Positions 38,994 through 49,669 of a stretch of DNA of 64,000 nt are shown in pieces. The notes under the pieces were generated by a model, which saw only the letters and a program-made list of their open reading frames with translations, was not told the origin of the DNA and did not search any database. The stretch is from Streptomyces xanthophaeus (GTDB lineage: Bacteria > Actinomycetota > Actinomycetes > Streptomycetales > Streptomycetaceae). The stretch spans positions 8,037,001 to 8,101,000 of the forward strand of contig NZ_CP076543.1 in NCBI RefSeq assembly GCF_030440515.1, read 5' to 3'. Made by a program: the position numbers and the translations under genes. Position 1 is the stretch's first letter. Each line of letters starts with the position of its first letter.

Positions 38994-39518
38994 ATGGACC
39001 ACTTCGCCCCCGAGGGGTACACCAGCGTCGCGCCGTGGGTCGTCACCGACGACACCGGCGCACTGCTCGACTTCATCACCGCGGCGTTCGACGGCGAGGA
39101 GATCGCCCGGGTCGCGGTCGCGGACGGCAGCATCGGCCACGGGGAGATCCGGGTCGGCGACACGGTCGTGCTGGCCTTCGACCGGCGGCCCGACTGGCCG
39201 GTGACGCCCTCCCTGCTGCGGATCTACGTGCGCGACGCGGACGCCTCCATGGCCGCCGCCGTCGCCCACGGAGCCCGCGTGGTCACCGAGGCCGACGACA
39301 GTGCGTGGGGGGACCGCGGGGGCCGGGTGCGGGACCCCTTCGGCAACATCTGGTGGGTGGTGAGCCGCGTCGAGGAGGTCGCGCCGGACGAGGCCTGGCG
39401 GCGCATGTCCGAGCCGAAGTACGCCGCGTCCATGCGCACGGCCCAGCAGACCCTGGACGCCGAACTCAGCGGCCGCGCCTCCGGCGTGGCCAGTACCCCG
39501 CAGCGGCCGAAGGGCTAG
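38994..39518 (+). CDS. VOC-family (PhnB/glyoxalase-like) protein
   Basis: The 174-residue protein has the PhnB-like single VOC fold: YTSVAPWVVTDDTGALLDFITAAF, then IGHGEIRVGDTVVLAF and DRGGRVRDPFGNIWWVVSRVEEV. The family includes metal-dependent dioxygenases and resistance proteins; the substrate is unknown. GGAGAGGAAG is six bases before the ATG. Confidence 0.86.
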   Translation: MDHFAPEGYTSVAPWVVTDDTGALLDFITAAFDGEEIARVAVADGSIGHGEIRVGDTVVLAFDRRPDWPVTPSLLRIYVRDADASMAAAVAHGARVVTEADDSAWGDRGGRVRDPFGNIWWVVSRVEEVAPDEAWRRMSEPKYAASMRTAQQTLDAELSGRASGVASTPQRPKG

Positions 39519-39533
39519 GGGATGTCCGGCCGG

Positions 39534-40391
39534 TCAGGCCGGGCCGGCCAGGCGGTCGAGGGTGCGCAGCTGCGCCGCGTCCAGCCGGAGATCCGCGGCG
39601 GCGACGTTCTGTTCGAGGTGGGTGAGTGAGGCGGTCCCCGGGATCGGCACCACGACCGGGGAGCGGGCGAGCAGCCAGGCGAGCAGGAGTTGTGGCGTCG
39701 TAGCGCCCAGTTCGGCGGCGATCACGTCAAGTTCCCCGGTGTGAGCAGGTGTTGCAGCGGCGACCGGGCGCCACGGGAGGAAGGCGATACCGGCGGCCTC
39801 ACAAGCCTCCAGGACCGGCTCGTACTCCCGGTCCAGGAGGTTGTAGCGGTTCTGCACGCTCGCGATCGCGGCGGTCCTCCGGGCCTCGGCGAGTTGAGAG
39901 GTGGTGACCTCGGACAGGCCGATGTGCCCGATCTTCCCCTCCTGCTGGAGCTCGCGGAGCGCCCCCACCTGTTCGGCCACCGGCACCTTCGGGTCGATCC
40001 GGTGGAGCTGGAGCAGTCCGATGCGTTCCGTGCGGAGCCTGCCCAACCCCTCCTCGACCTGCTCGCGCAGGCTGTCCGGCCGCGCGTCGTAGCCCCAGCC
40101 CTCGGAGCCGCCGGTCCGGACGACCCCGACCTTCGTGGTGATCAACAGGCCGTCCGGGTAAGGGTGCAGGGCCTCGGCGAGCAGTTCTTCGTTGGCGCCC
40201 CATCCGTAGAGATGCGCGGTGTCGATCAGCCCGACCCCCAACGCGACGGCGCGCCGTGCCACCGCGACGGCGCCGTCCCGCGCGGCACCGTGGGCGGTCG
40301 GCAGACGCATGGCACCGAACCCGATCCGGGACACCGGGTACTCGCCGCCGACGGAGAAGGTTGCGGTCGCGGCGGGCGTGCTCGAAGTCAT
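39534..40391 (-). CDS. Aldo/keto reductase
   Basis: The 285-residue TIM-barrel reductase has the AKR signatures: DTAHLYGWGANEELLAEAL (catalytic Asp/Tyr), TTKVGVVR (Lys), LLQLHRIDPKVP (His), and an NADPH-binding tail VPIPGTASLTHLEQNVAA. It uses NADPH to reduce carbonyls; the real substrate is unknown. GAGGGGAAT lies upstream of the ATG at 40391, and the gene is divergent from the 40503 unit. Confidence 0.9.
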   Translation of the reverse strand: MTSSTPAATATFSVGGEYPVSRIGFGAMRLPTAHGAARDGAVAVARRAVALGVGLIDTAHLYGWGANEELLAEALHPYPDGLLITTKVGVVRTGGSEGWGYDARPDSLREQVEEGLGRLRTERIGLLQLHRIDPKVPVAEQVGALRELQQEGKIGHIGLSEVTTSQLAEARRTAAIASVQNRYNLLDREYEPVLEACEAAGIAFLPWRPVAAATPAHTGELDVIAAELGATTPQLLLAWLLARSPVVVPIPGTASLTHLEQNVAAADLRLDAAQLRTLDRLAGPA

Positions 40392-40502
40392 GGGATTCCC
40401 CTCGTCGCCGCGACGATACCCGCCACCGGCAGCCCTGTTGACCCCTGGCCGGGCGGGGCTACCGTTGACGCTGTTGCCCGGGGACGGCGAAGGGGGAGCT
40501 TC

Positions 40503-40961
40503 ATGCTGGACGAGGCGATGGTCGCACTGGCGGCCTCGGTGGGTTCGGGCGTCGTACAGGCCGCCGGAACGGATGCCTGGCTGGCATTGCGGAACCGGCT
40601 GGCCCGGTTGTTCGGCCGCGGGGACCGCCGGCAGGAGACCGTCCAGCTGGAACGCCTGGACCGGACCGCGGCCGAGCTGACGGCAGCCGGGCAGGACGGC
40701 AGCGGGCCGGAGGGGGACGGCAGCGGGGAGCGGGCCCGGCACGGTGCGGCCTGGCGGACCCGTACCGAGGACCTGCTGGAGCAGCTGGAACCGGACGAAC
40801 GGGCCGCGGCCGTGGCGGAGCTCCGGGCCCTGCTCGACGAGGCCGCGGAGGCGGCGCGCCCGGCCGCCGGGGGATTCACCCGGAACGTGTTCCTCGGCCC
40901 GACGGCGGTGGTGTCCGGGGACGGCAACGTCCAGGTGAACCGGTTCGACTCCCGCCCGTGA
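40503..40961 (+). CDS. Small helical protein with C-terminal Gly/Asn/Gln motif (possible Bell-like/BASS effector)
   Basis: The 152-residue protein opens with a hydrophobic Gly/Ala helix (MLDEAMVALAASVGSGVVQAAG), followed by WLALRNRLARLFGRGDRRQ, charged helices (EDLLEQLEPDERAAAVAEL) and a short Gly linker. The last 20 residues contain GPTAVVSGDGNVQVNRF. The next gene, overlapping by four bases, begins with a matching motif. This arrangement resembles Bell-domain proteins with bacterial amyloid signalling sequences, but the assignment is my inference from pattern; I recognise no proven family. Confidence 0.75.
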   Translation: MLDEAMVALAASVGSGVVQAAGTDAWLALRNRLARLFGRGDRRQETVQLERLDRTAAELTAAGQDGSGPEGDGSGERARHGAAWRTRTEDLLEQLEPDERAAAVAELRALLDEAAEAARPAAGGFTRNVFLGPTAVVSGDGNVQVNRFDSRP

Positions 40962-41662
40962 GCGACGGCGGGCGCGATGACGGCCGCCGCGGCGACACCT
41001 ACCACGGCCCGTCCGGGGTCCAGCGCGGCAGCGGGAACCTCCAGGTCAACTTCCACGAGCACCGCGCCGGTATCGTGTCGGCCTGCGCGGTGGCCCTCGT
41101 GTGCGTGGCCACCGTGATCGCCGTCCGGGTGGGCGGCGGCGACCCGGACACCGATGCCGCAGCCCCGCCGCCCGGGAGCACGACAACGGCCACGGTCCCC
41201 GCACCGCGCCCCGGTACGGGTACGGCGGATCCTTCGGCGCTCACCGGGCGGCTGGTCAACCGCAACAGCCACCTGTGCCTACGGGTGCCCGGCACCGACG
41301 ACGGCCTCGTCCCGGTGCAGGACACCTGCACCGGCGCCGCCGACCGTACCTGGACGCTCGCCCCGCAGGACGGCGGCGGCGACACCCGCACGCTGCGCAA
41401 CGCGCACAGCGACCGTTGTCTGGCCGTGGCGGGCTCGGAGAACTTCGCCCCGGCCCGGCAGCTGGCCTGCACCGCCGCCCGGCACGACGGGCAGCACTGG
41501 GAACTGCAGTGGGGGAGCGGCGACCTGGCCGGCCAGTTCATGCTGCGCAATGCCGTCAACGCCAAGTGCCTGACGGTCCAGGGCCTCGAGGCGGCCCGGC
41601 CCGCGGCGCAGATTTCCTGCGGCGACCAGTACGACGACCAGTGGTGGCACCTCGCCCCCTGA
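40958..41662 (+). CDS. Membrane-anchored ricin-type lectin with N-terminal Gly/Asn/Gln motif
   Basis: The 234-residue product starts at GTG 40958, overlapping the previous stop. It has a cytosolic segment (1-37) with HGPSGVQRGSGNLQVNF, one transmembrane helix (IVSACAVALVCVATVIAV), a Pro/Thr linker and an extracytoplasmic beta-trefoil domain (residues about 98-234). The trefoil has the repeats LVNRNSHLCLRVPG, LRNAHSDRCLAVAG and LRNAVNAKCLTVQG with Q-W motifs (AQISCGDQYDDQWWHL). It could sense a glycan outside and signal through the short motif inside. Confidence 0.85.
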   Translation: MSDGGRDDGRRGDTYHGPSGVQRGSGNLQVNFHEHRAGIVSACAVALVCVATVIAVRVGGGDPDTDAAAPPPGSTTTATVPAPRPGTGTADPSALTGRLVNRNSHLCLRVPGTDDGLVPVQDTCTGAADRTWTLAPQDGGGDTRTLRNAHSDRCLAVAGSENFAPARQLACTAARHDGQHWELQWGSGDLAGQFMLRNAVNAKCLTVQGLEAARPAAQISCGDQYDDQWWHLAP

Positions 41663-41735
41663 AAGGTCGCACGGCGTTGTCAGTGGTGCCGCGCATGATC
41701 GGCGAGACAGTTCTTCTACGGGGACGGGTACCGGC

Positions 41736-42077
41736 ATGCCGATCACAAACCGACGGGTAGCAGGGCACGGGTTCCTGCAGTCGATGTACGAGGACCCGTA
41801 CTTCCCCGATCACATCGTCGATCAGGGCAGGGCGATCCTGCTGCGGCTGTGCGAGCGGATCGAGGCTGAGCAGCCGTCGGATCCGGAGGCGCTGTATGCG
41901 CTCACCCAGGCCTCGACGGAGGAGTTCAACCTTCTGGATGCGGAGCTCGTCGCGGCCGGGAGCGGGATCGAGACGGTTGCGCGTGAGTGGATCGGTGATG
42001 AGTTCTGGTTCATAGCGTCGGCATACGGGTACGCGGACGCGGACGGAGAGCGGCTCATCGCCGGCCGGGACTGGTGA
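41736..42077 (+). CDS. DUF5713-type protein
   Basis: The 113-residue, acidic soluble protein includes HGFLQSMYEDPYFPDHIVDQGRAILLRLCERIE and ALTQASTEEFNLLDAEL, then EWIGDEFWFIASAYGYADADGERLI. This is the DUF5713 pattern, a family of unknown function. The start at 41736 was taken as the first ATG; ggacgggtaccggc gives only a weak ribosome site. Confidence 0.78.
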   Translation: MPITNRRVAGHGFLQSMYEDPYFPDHIVDQGRAILLRLCERIEAEQPSDPEALYALTQASTEEFNLLDAELVAAGSGIETVAREWIGDEFWFIASAYGYADADGERLIAGRDW

Positions 42078-42114
42078 GACCCGCCGCGGAAAGGGCCCGG
42101 CGCCCCCGAAGACG

Positions 42115-43089
42115 TCACGCCCCGGGCCCCGGGGCGGCGCCGTCTCGGGCGTGGGGCTCGGCGGTGGGGACGCGGTGGCGAACGAGTGTCCGCAGCATCG
42201 CCGCGCCCGCCAGCACCGCGCACCCGTGCAGCACCACCGCGACGGCGAGGTTCTCGGGCGGGCGTGCGCCCACCGGGTCGGCCCACGCCATGTACAGGGT
42301 GATGGGAAGCTTCCAGGCGCTCCACGCGAACAGTGAGCCCGACCCGACCCAGCCGAACACCAGAGGCAGCAGGCGCGGCAGGCGGGCGGGCCGCGCCCGG
42401 GCGATCATCCCGACGGCGGCGGAGCCGGCCAGCGCCCAGAAACCGGAGACCGCCCCCAGCGTGTACCAGTCGGTGATCCGCTCGGCCGGGTGCGCAATGC
42501 CCGCCGTGCCGCCGGCCGCCCAGTAGAGCCAGAGCAGCCCGACCGCCGCACCGACGACGGCCGCCCGGGGCAGCGCCGTGCGCGGGCCGTCACCGACCCG
42601 CCCCGTGAACGCTGCCGGCCAGCGGCGCCGCAGGTACGCGGGGACCGCGACGGCCAGCCCCAGCCCCATCCCCACGAAGCTGAACTGGACCAGTACGCCC
42701 TCCCAGACCGGCATGGCCGGATCGGCCGGATCGGCCGGACCACCGTCCGTGGCACCGCCGCCCGCATCCAGGAGGGCGCCGAGCACGCCGAACGGGAGTA
42801 TCGAGACGAGGAACCCCGACCCCACCCACGCGCAGAAGACGACCGGCGCCCCCGGTATCCGCATGCCCCACGGCCGCACCAGCGCGAGCGCCAACGCGAT
42901 TCCGATCGCGGCCATACCCACCGTGACGGTGTTGAGCACCACCCACTCCGCCCTGCCGAACCCGTCGCCGACCGGCAGCAGCCCCACGAGCGAACCCGCC
43001 ACCCAGGACACCTTGATCAACAGGTACGGCAGCAGCGCCAGGGCCGCCCCGTAGGCCGCACTTCGCCCGACCCGATCCCACCGTTCCAC
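42115..43089 (-). CDS. Polytopic membrane protein, unknown function
   Basis: The 324-residue protein shows about eight hydrophobic helices, for example AAYGALALLPYLLIKVSWVAG, LNTVTVGMAAIGIALALALV, VLVQFSFVGMGLGLAVAVPAY, AAVVGAAVGLLWLYWAAGG and FWALAGSAAVGMIARA. I do not recognise a transporter or enzyme signature. The gene is followed on its upstream side by almost 800 bases without a convincing gene. Confidence 0.75.
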   Translation of the reverse strand: MERWDRVGRSAAYGAALALLPYLLIKVSWVAGSLVGLLPVGDGFGRAEWVVLNTVTVGMAAIGIALALALVRPWGMRIPGAPVVFCAWVGSGFLVSILPFGVLGALLDAGGGATDGGPADPADPAMPVWEGVLVQFSFVGMGLGLAVAVPAYLRRRWPAAFTGRVGDGPRTALPRAAVVGAAVGLLWLYWAAGGTAGIAHPAERITDWYTLGAVSGFWALAGSAAVGMIARARPARLPRLLPLVFGWVGSGSLFAWSAWKLPITLYMAWADPVGARPPENLAVAVVLHGCAVLAGAAMLRTLVRHRVPTAEPHARDGAAPGPGA

Positions 43090-43886
43090 CCGAACTCCCC
43101 TTCCGACGACCGGAATCCCATCGTGGAAGGTGACCCCCGAGCGGCGCGTCGCCCGCCCGGCGCACCCTCCTCCCCCGTCCGGGGGAGACGTCGGGATACC
43201 TCAGGACCAGGGGCCGGGCCGGGCGGGGAGCGTGAGGCCCGAGGGCACGAAAATTTCACAACTCGGCCCGGCCCGGGCGCAGTACGCGGCCGGGGGCGTC
43301 CCCGGGCGCTCGCCGCCGTCCGCCGGGACCGGCTCCGGAGCACGCCGCACGGGCCGGATCCGCCCGCGTTTCCGCACCCCGGCCCTCGTACGGCGGGCTC
43401 GGCAGGAGCAGGTCCCGTTTGGCGTGAACCCGCCAGGTCGAGGGCGCGGCCCGGGCGGCTTCCTTCTCCGGGGACACCGGGAACGCCCCAGGCCGCGGTG
43501 GCCCGGACCCGTACAGCGGCGGCGAGTCCGACCCCGAGGCCGGTGCGGGCACCTCGGCCGGGCCCGGCGGGAAATCGCGGCCCCCGGGGGCAGCCACGCA
43601 CCGGGCAGGGCCGGGGTGCGGTCCGCGCGGCGGCGCGTGTGCCCGACCCGGGGCCGGTCCGACCGGGCCGTGCCTACGTCATGTGCGGGGCACCTTTGCT
43701 CAATCATGACCGGGGCATGGCAGGGATGTTACGCGTCCGTGGGCCTCTTGTGGGTGCGTCAGGGCTGGGTCAACCTTTCGTAGGCGACGGCCTGTCGGGC
43801 TTTGCATTGTCATGGGCATGCCTATGTCCATGTCCGTCGGGCCGCCGTTCCACCCCGCAGTGCCCACCCAGAGGAGGACCCCCCAC
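43090..43886. other. Long intergenic region without a convincing gene
   Basis: Nearly 800 bases lie between the membrane protein start and the protease start. Open frames on both strands are Arg/Pro/Gly-rich and look like shadows of GC-rich non-coding DNA; none has a ribosome site plus normal composition. An AT-rich patch (gaaaatttcacaac, about 43250) is a possible promoter. The last 200 bases include the protease leader. Confidence 0.5.
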
Positions 43887-45458
43887 ATGTCCGTGATGCG
43901 TCACACCCGCAGGAGGCTCGCCGGCATCGGCGCGACCGCCGCCGCAGCCCTCGCGCTCGGCGCGGCCGCCGCGTTACCCGCCTCGGCGGCCGACAGCGGC
44001 CCGCAGGGCGTCATCGAGAACGCCGGTGCCGCCGGAACCGTCTCCGGCAGCTACATCGTGACCCTGAAGGACTCCGCCGCACGCTCCACCGCCGACAGCG
44101 GCAAGGCCGTCGCCAAGCGGTACGGCGCGAAGATCGACAAGACCTACAGCGCCGCCCTCAACGGCTACTCCGTCGAGGTCTCCGAGACGCAGGCACGCAA
44201 GCTCGCCGCCGACCCGGCGGTCAAGTCCGTCGTGCAGAACCGTGTCTTCACCGTCGACGCGACCCAGCCCAACCCGCCGTCCTGGGGCCTGGACCGCATC
44301 GACCAGCGCGCGCTCCCGCTCAACCAGAGCTACACCTACCCGGACAAGGCGGGTGAGGGCGTCACCGCCTACATCATCGACACCGGTGTCCGCATCACCC
44401 ACCAGGACTTCGGCACCCGCGCCTCCTACGGCTACGACGCCATCGACAACGACAACACCGCCCAGGACGGCCACGGCCACGGCACGCACGTCGCCGGCAC
44501 CGTCGCGGGCGGCGCGTACGGCGTGGCCAAGAAGGCCAAGATCGTCGGCGTCCGCGTGCTCGACAACAACGGCAGCGGCACGACGGCCCAGGTCGTCGCG
44601 GGCATCGACTGGGTGACGCGCAACGCGGTCAAGCCGGCGGTGGCCAACATGTCGCTCGGCGGCGGCGCGGACTCCGCGCTCGACACTGCCGTGCGCAACT
44701 CCATCGCCTCCGGCATCACCTACGGCGTCGCCGCGGGCAACGAGTCCACCAACGCCTCGACGAAGTCCCCGGCACGCGTGGCCGAAGCCATCACGGTCGG
44801 CGCCACCACCAACACCGACGCCAAGGCCAGCTACTCCAACTACGGCACCGTCCTGGACATCTTCGCGCCGGGCTCCTCCATCACCTCCTCGTGGGGCACC
44901 GGCGACACGGCCACCAACACCATCTCCGGCACCTCGATGGCCACCCCGCACGTGGTCGGCGCGGCGGCGCTGTACCTGTCGCAGAACCCGGCCAGCACCC
45001 CCGCCCAGGTCCGCGACGGCCTGGTGGGCGCCGCGACCCCCAACGTGGTGACCAGCCCCGGCACGGGCTCCCCGAACCTGCTGCTCAACGTGGGCGACGG
45101 CGGAACCGTCCCGCCCGGCAAGCGGTTCGAGAACACCGCCGACTACGCGATCAACGACAACGCCACCGTCGAGTCGCCCGTCACCGTCGGCGGGGTCGCC
45201 GGCAACGCCCCGGCGTCACTGGCCGTCGCGGTCGACATCAAGCACACCTACACCGGTGACCTCAAGGTGGATCTGGTCGCGCCCGACGGCACCGTCTACA
45301 CCCTGCACAACCGCACCGGCGGGAGCGCGGACAACATCATCAAGACCTTCACGGTCAACGCCTCCGCCGAGGTCGCCGACGGAGTGTGGAAGCTCCGCGT
45401 GAACGACAACGCGAACGTCGACACCGGCAAGATCGACTCGTGGGCGCTCCAGTTCTGA
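43887..45458 (+). CDS. Secreted subtilisin-like serine protease (S8) with P-domain
   Basis: The 523-residue prepro-enzyme has a signal peptide ([20 protein letters not shown]), an I9 propeptide ([12 protein letters not shown] ... [19 protein letters not shown]) and an S8 catalytic domain. The triad is Asp165 in IDTGV, His198 in HGHGTHVAG and Ser350 in [11 protein letters not shown]-terminal proprotein-convertase P-domain ([24 protein letters not shown]) follows. The ATG at 43887 lies after GAGGAGGACC. Such enzymes are extracellular and degrade proteins. A terminator follows. Confidence 0.94.
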   Translation: MSVMRHTRRRLAGIGATAAAALALGAAAALPASAADSGPQGVIENAGAAGTVSGSYIVTLKDSAARSTADSGKAVAKRYGAKIDKTYSAALNGYSVEVSETQARKLAADPAVKSVVQNRVFTVDATQPNPPSWGLDRIDQRALPLNQSYTYPDKAGEGVTAYIIDTGVRITHQDFGTRASYGYDAIDNDNTAQDGHGHGTHVAGTVAGGAYGVAKKAKIVGVRVLDNNGSGTTAQVVAGIDWVTRNAVKPAVANMSLGGGADSALDTAVRNSIASGITYGVAAGNESTNASTKSPARVAEAITVGATTNTDAKASYSNYGTVLDIFAPGSSITSSWGTGDTATNTISGTSMATPHVVGAAALYLSQNPASTPAQVRDGLVGAATPNVVTSPGTGSPNLLLNVGDGGTVPPGKRFENTADYAINDNATVESPVTVGGVAGNAPASLAVAVDIKHTYTGDLKVDLVAPDGTVYTLHNRTGGSADNIIKTFTVNASAEVADGVWKLRVNDNANVDTGKIDSWALQF

Positions 45459-45497
45459 GACCGGGCGACGCGCGTGACTTCTGAGCCGCGATGAACA

Positions 45498-45530
45498 GGC
45501 GGGGGCGACCACAGGGCGGTCGCCCCCGCC
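45498..45530 (+). terminator. 13-bp stem-loop terminator after protease
   Basis: GGCGGGGGCGACC (45498-45510) and GGTCGCCCCCGCC (45518-45530) form a perfect stem with a seven-base loop, 40 bases after the protease stop. Confidence 0.8.
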
Positions 45531-45608
45531 GCGTTCCGTCACCCGGCCCATGCCGTTCCGCCGCCACATCCCCCGCCGGGCGGTCACAGCGGACGGCAAA
45601 AAAGAATA

Positions 45609-45634
45609 GGCAAGGAGATACACCACTCCTTGCC
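45609..45634. promoter_or_regulatory. Perfect 9-bp inverted repeat in rox upstream region
   Basis: GGCAAGGAG (45609-45617) and CTCCTTGCC (45626-45634) are exact complements, eight bases apart. The site is 23 bases before the RAE-like palindrome. It may be a second regulatory site. Confidence 0.45.
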
Positions 45635-45649
45635 ACTCTCAAGATATAG

Positions 45650-47245
<1,596 letters not shown>

Positions 47246-47431
47246 GTTCTGATCTGCGTCGGTCGTTCTCGGCCGTGCGTGCCGGGAACGACCGTCCCGA
47301 CGCCGGGCCATCCCACGGAGAAGTACAGGGCGGTGAACCAGCCGCCGCGCCCGGTGCGGCGGCTGTCCGTCGGCCGGGCCCTCACCCTCACCTTCGGGAG
47401 GTGGGAACGCAAAGGGTGCTGCAATGGACGC

Positions 47432-48346
47432 ATGTGCCTCGAAGAGCTCCGCACCCTGCTGGCGCGGCACGCCCGCCCCGACTGGACCACTGCCGTCGAC
47501 GGCGTCCTGATCTCGAAGGTCGACCGGCCGGATCCGCCCGCGCCCTCCATGTCGGGCACCGTCCTGGCCGTCATCGCCCAGGGCGCCAAACGACTCGCGC
47601 TGGGCGAAAGGGTCTACGAGTACGGAGCCGGGCAGTACCTGGTGGCATCCGTTGACCTGCCGGTCACCGGGCAGTTCACCCAGGCCGCCCCCGACCGGCC
47701 GGCCCTCGGCTTCGGCCTCGTGCTCGAACCGTCCGCCGTCGCCGAACTGCTGCTGCGGGCCGGTCCCGGGGACACCCCCCGTAGCGGCTCGGGCGCCGCG
47801 CCGTCGGGGATCGCCGTCAGTGACGCCCCGCCGGCCCTGCTCGACGCCGTGGTCCGGCTGCTGCGCCTGCTCGACGAACCCCGCGACCGTGCCGTGCTGG
47901 CCCCGCTGGTCAAGCGGGAGATCCTGTGGCGTGTGATCACCGGCGAGCAGGGCGCGGCGGTGCGCCAGCTCGGCCTCGCCGACAGCGGCCTCAGCCACGT
48001 CTCCCGGGCCGTGCGCTGGATCCGCGAGCACTACGCCGAGCCCTTCCGGGTCGAGGACGTGGCGCGGCTGTCCGGGATGAGCGTGTCCGCGTTCTACCGC
48101 CACTTCCAGGCGGTGACCGCGATGAGCCCCATCCAGTTCCAGAAACAGATCCGGCTCCAGGAGGCCCGGCTCCTGCTCGCCACGCACCCCGGTGATGTCA
48201 CGGGGGTCGGCCACCGTGTCGGCTACGACAACCCGTCGCAGTTCAGCCGCGAGTACCGGCGCCAGTTCGGCGCGCCCCCGAGCCGGGACGCGGCCCGCCT
48301 GCGGAACACCGTACGCGCCCCGACCCCCGTCGGTGCCCTGCCCTGA
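47432..48346 (+). CDS. AraC-family transcriptional regulator
   Basis: The 304-residue regulator has an AraC N-terminal cupin-type domain (residues 20-180; VLAVIAQGAKRLALGERVYEYGAGQYLVASVDLPVTGQ). The two-HTH DNA-binding domain follows at about 200-295 (VEDVARLSGMSVSAFYRHFQAVTAMSPIQFQKQIRLQEARLLL, then DVTGVGHRVGYDNPSQFSREYRRQFGAPP). The AraC_N family (PF06719) usually controls an adjacent short-chain dehydrogenase gene, as here, where the SDR starts 142 bases later in the same direction. Confidence 0.88.
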   Translation: MCLEELRTLLARHARPDWTTAVDGVLISKVDRPDPPAPSMSGTVLAVIAQGAKRLALGERVYEYGAGQYLVASVDLPVTGQFTQAAPDRPALGFGLVLEPSAVAELLLRAGPGDTPRSGSGAAPSGIAVSDAPPALLDAVVRLLRLLDEPRDRAVLAPLVKREILWRVITGEQGAAVRQLGLADSGLSHVSRAVRWIREHYAEPFRVEDVARLSGMSVSAFYRHFQAVTAMSPIQFQKQIRLQEARLLLATHPGDVTGVGHRVGYDNPSQFSREYRRQFGAPPSRDAARLRNTVRAPTPVGALP

Positions 48347-48488
48347 CGGAGGAGGATCGTGCAAGGAGGGGCGAGGATAGTTCTACTGTTTGTGCAGGTC
48401 AGAGCGATTCAATGGGATCAGAAGTTCTTCCGTGGAGCAGGGAAATGCCTGTCCGCCGCGGATCCCGTCACATCGCGAGGGGCACATC

Positions 48489-49238
48489 ATGAAGACCGTT
48501 CTGATCACCGGTACCTCCTCCGGCTACGGGCGTGAGACCGCCCGCTACTTCCACGCGCAGGGGTGGAACGTCATCGCCACCATGCGGACGCCGCGCACGG
48601 GCGTCCTGCCCGAGTCGGACCGGCTCCGCGTCGTCGAACTCGACGTGACCGATCCCGGGAGCATCAGCGCCGCCCTCGACGTGGCGGGGCCCGTCGACGT
48701 CCTGGTCAACAACGCGGGCGTCCCCTCGATCGGAGTGTTCGAGGGCACCCCCATGGCCCGGGTACGGGAGGTGTTCGAGACCAACACGTTCGGCGTGATG
48801 GCCATGACGCAGGCGGTACTGCCCCGGTTCCGCGAGCGCGGCTCCGGCGTGGTGGTCAACGTGACCTCCAGCGTGGTGCTGGGCCACATGCCGCTCTCGG
48901 CCGTCTACAAGGCGAGCAAGATGGCCGTCGAGGGGTTCACCGCATCGCTCGCACTCGAACTCGCGCCCTTCGGCGTACAGGCCAAGACGGTCGAACCCGG
49001 CGCCTGCCTGACGACGAACTTCGCGCACAGGGCGACGCACGGCGAGTCGCCGGACGCACTGGTTCCGGCGCCCTACGCGGCCTTCGCGAAGAAGGTAATG
49101 GAGGAGTTCACGGGGCAGGACGTGTACACGAGGGAGAGCGACGTCGCCGAGACCGTGTGGCGGGCCGCCCACGACACGACCGGCCGGCTGCGATTCCCGG
49201 CCGGCGCCGACGCGGTCCGGCTCGCCCAGGCGAAGTGA
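48489..49238 (+). CDS. Short-chain dehydrogenase/reductase
   Basis: The 249-residue SDR has the cofactor motif TGTSSGYGRETARYF, NNAG (VLVNNAGVPSIGVFEG), the catalytic Ser in NVTSSVVLG and Y140-x-x-x-K144 (SAVYKASK). The ATG follows GAGGGGCACATC. The substrate is unknown; regulation by the upstream AraC protein is inferred from context. Confidence 0.9.
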   Translation: MKTVLITGTSSGYGRETARYFHAQGWNVIATMRTPRTGVLPESDRLRVVELDVTDPGSISAALDVAGPVDVLVNNAGVPSIGVFEGTPMARVREVFETNTFGVMAMTQAVLPRFRERGSGVVVNVTSSVVLGHMPLSAVYKASKMAVEGFTASLALELAPFGVQAKTVEPGACLTTNFAHRATHGESPDALVPAPYAAFAKKVMEEFTGQDVYTRESDVAETVWRAAHDTTGRLRFPAGADAVRLAQAK

Positions 49239-49556
49239 TCAGGAAGTCGGCGCGCGCGGGGCCCGGTAGGTGTCCGCCGGCAGGTCGTGCGGGACCGTGG
49301 CGGCCCCGTCGGCGCGTACGGCGTCCACCACCGTCTGATGCAGGAGGCGGCTGAACTCCTCCGATTCGCAGCGCACCGGACTGCCGGTCACGGTGAACCA
49401 GTCCGAGCCGCCGCTGTACTGCACCGCGACATGGGCTTCCGGGCTCGACCAGGTGGTGTGCACGGTCAGGTCGCCAGTGAGGACTCCCGCCTCGTCGGTG
49501 CGTACTCCGCCTCGTCCGGCGAAGACTCCTGTCGTCGTCCACGAAGCCCAGGTCAT
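49239..49556 (-). CDS. Conserved hypothetical protein
   Basis: The 105-residue protein opens MTWASWTTTGVFAGRGGVRTDE and continues LTVHTTWSSPEAHVAVQYSGGSDWFTVTGSPVRCES, an aromatic beta-rich pattern I associate with streptomycete conserved hypotheticals. A GAGGGG site lies nine bases before the ATG at 49556. It abuts the SDR end with no gap (convergent). Function unknown. Confidence 0.65.
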   Translation of the reverse strand: MTWASWTTTGVFAGRGGVRTDEAGVLTGDLTVHTTWSSPEAHVAVQYSGGSDWFTVTGSPVRCESEEFSRLLHQTVVDAVRADGAATVPHDLPADTYRAPRAPTS

Positions 49557-49669
49557 GGCGCATCGCCCCTCACCACGGAGTGCCTCTGATGCTTCCACGC
49601 TACGGCTGGTCCGGGATTCTCGCGCACTCGCCGCAGCGGGGGAGTCCCCGGGCGGGCCGGTGGCGGCGA

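Noticed and set aside
43130..43783. A 217-codon plus-strand frame in the 43 kb gap
   Set aside because: Arg/Pro/Gly-rich composition, no ribosome site, and no domain.
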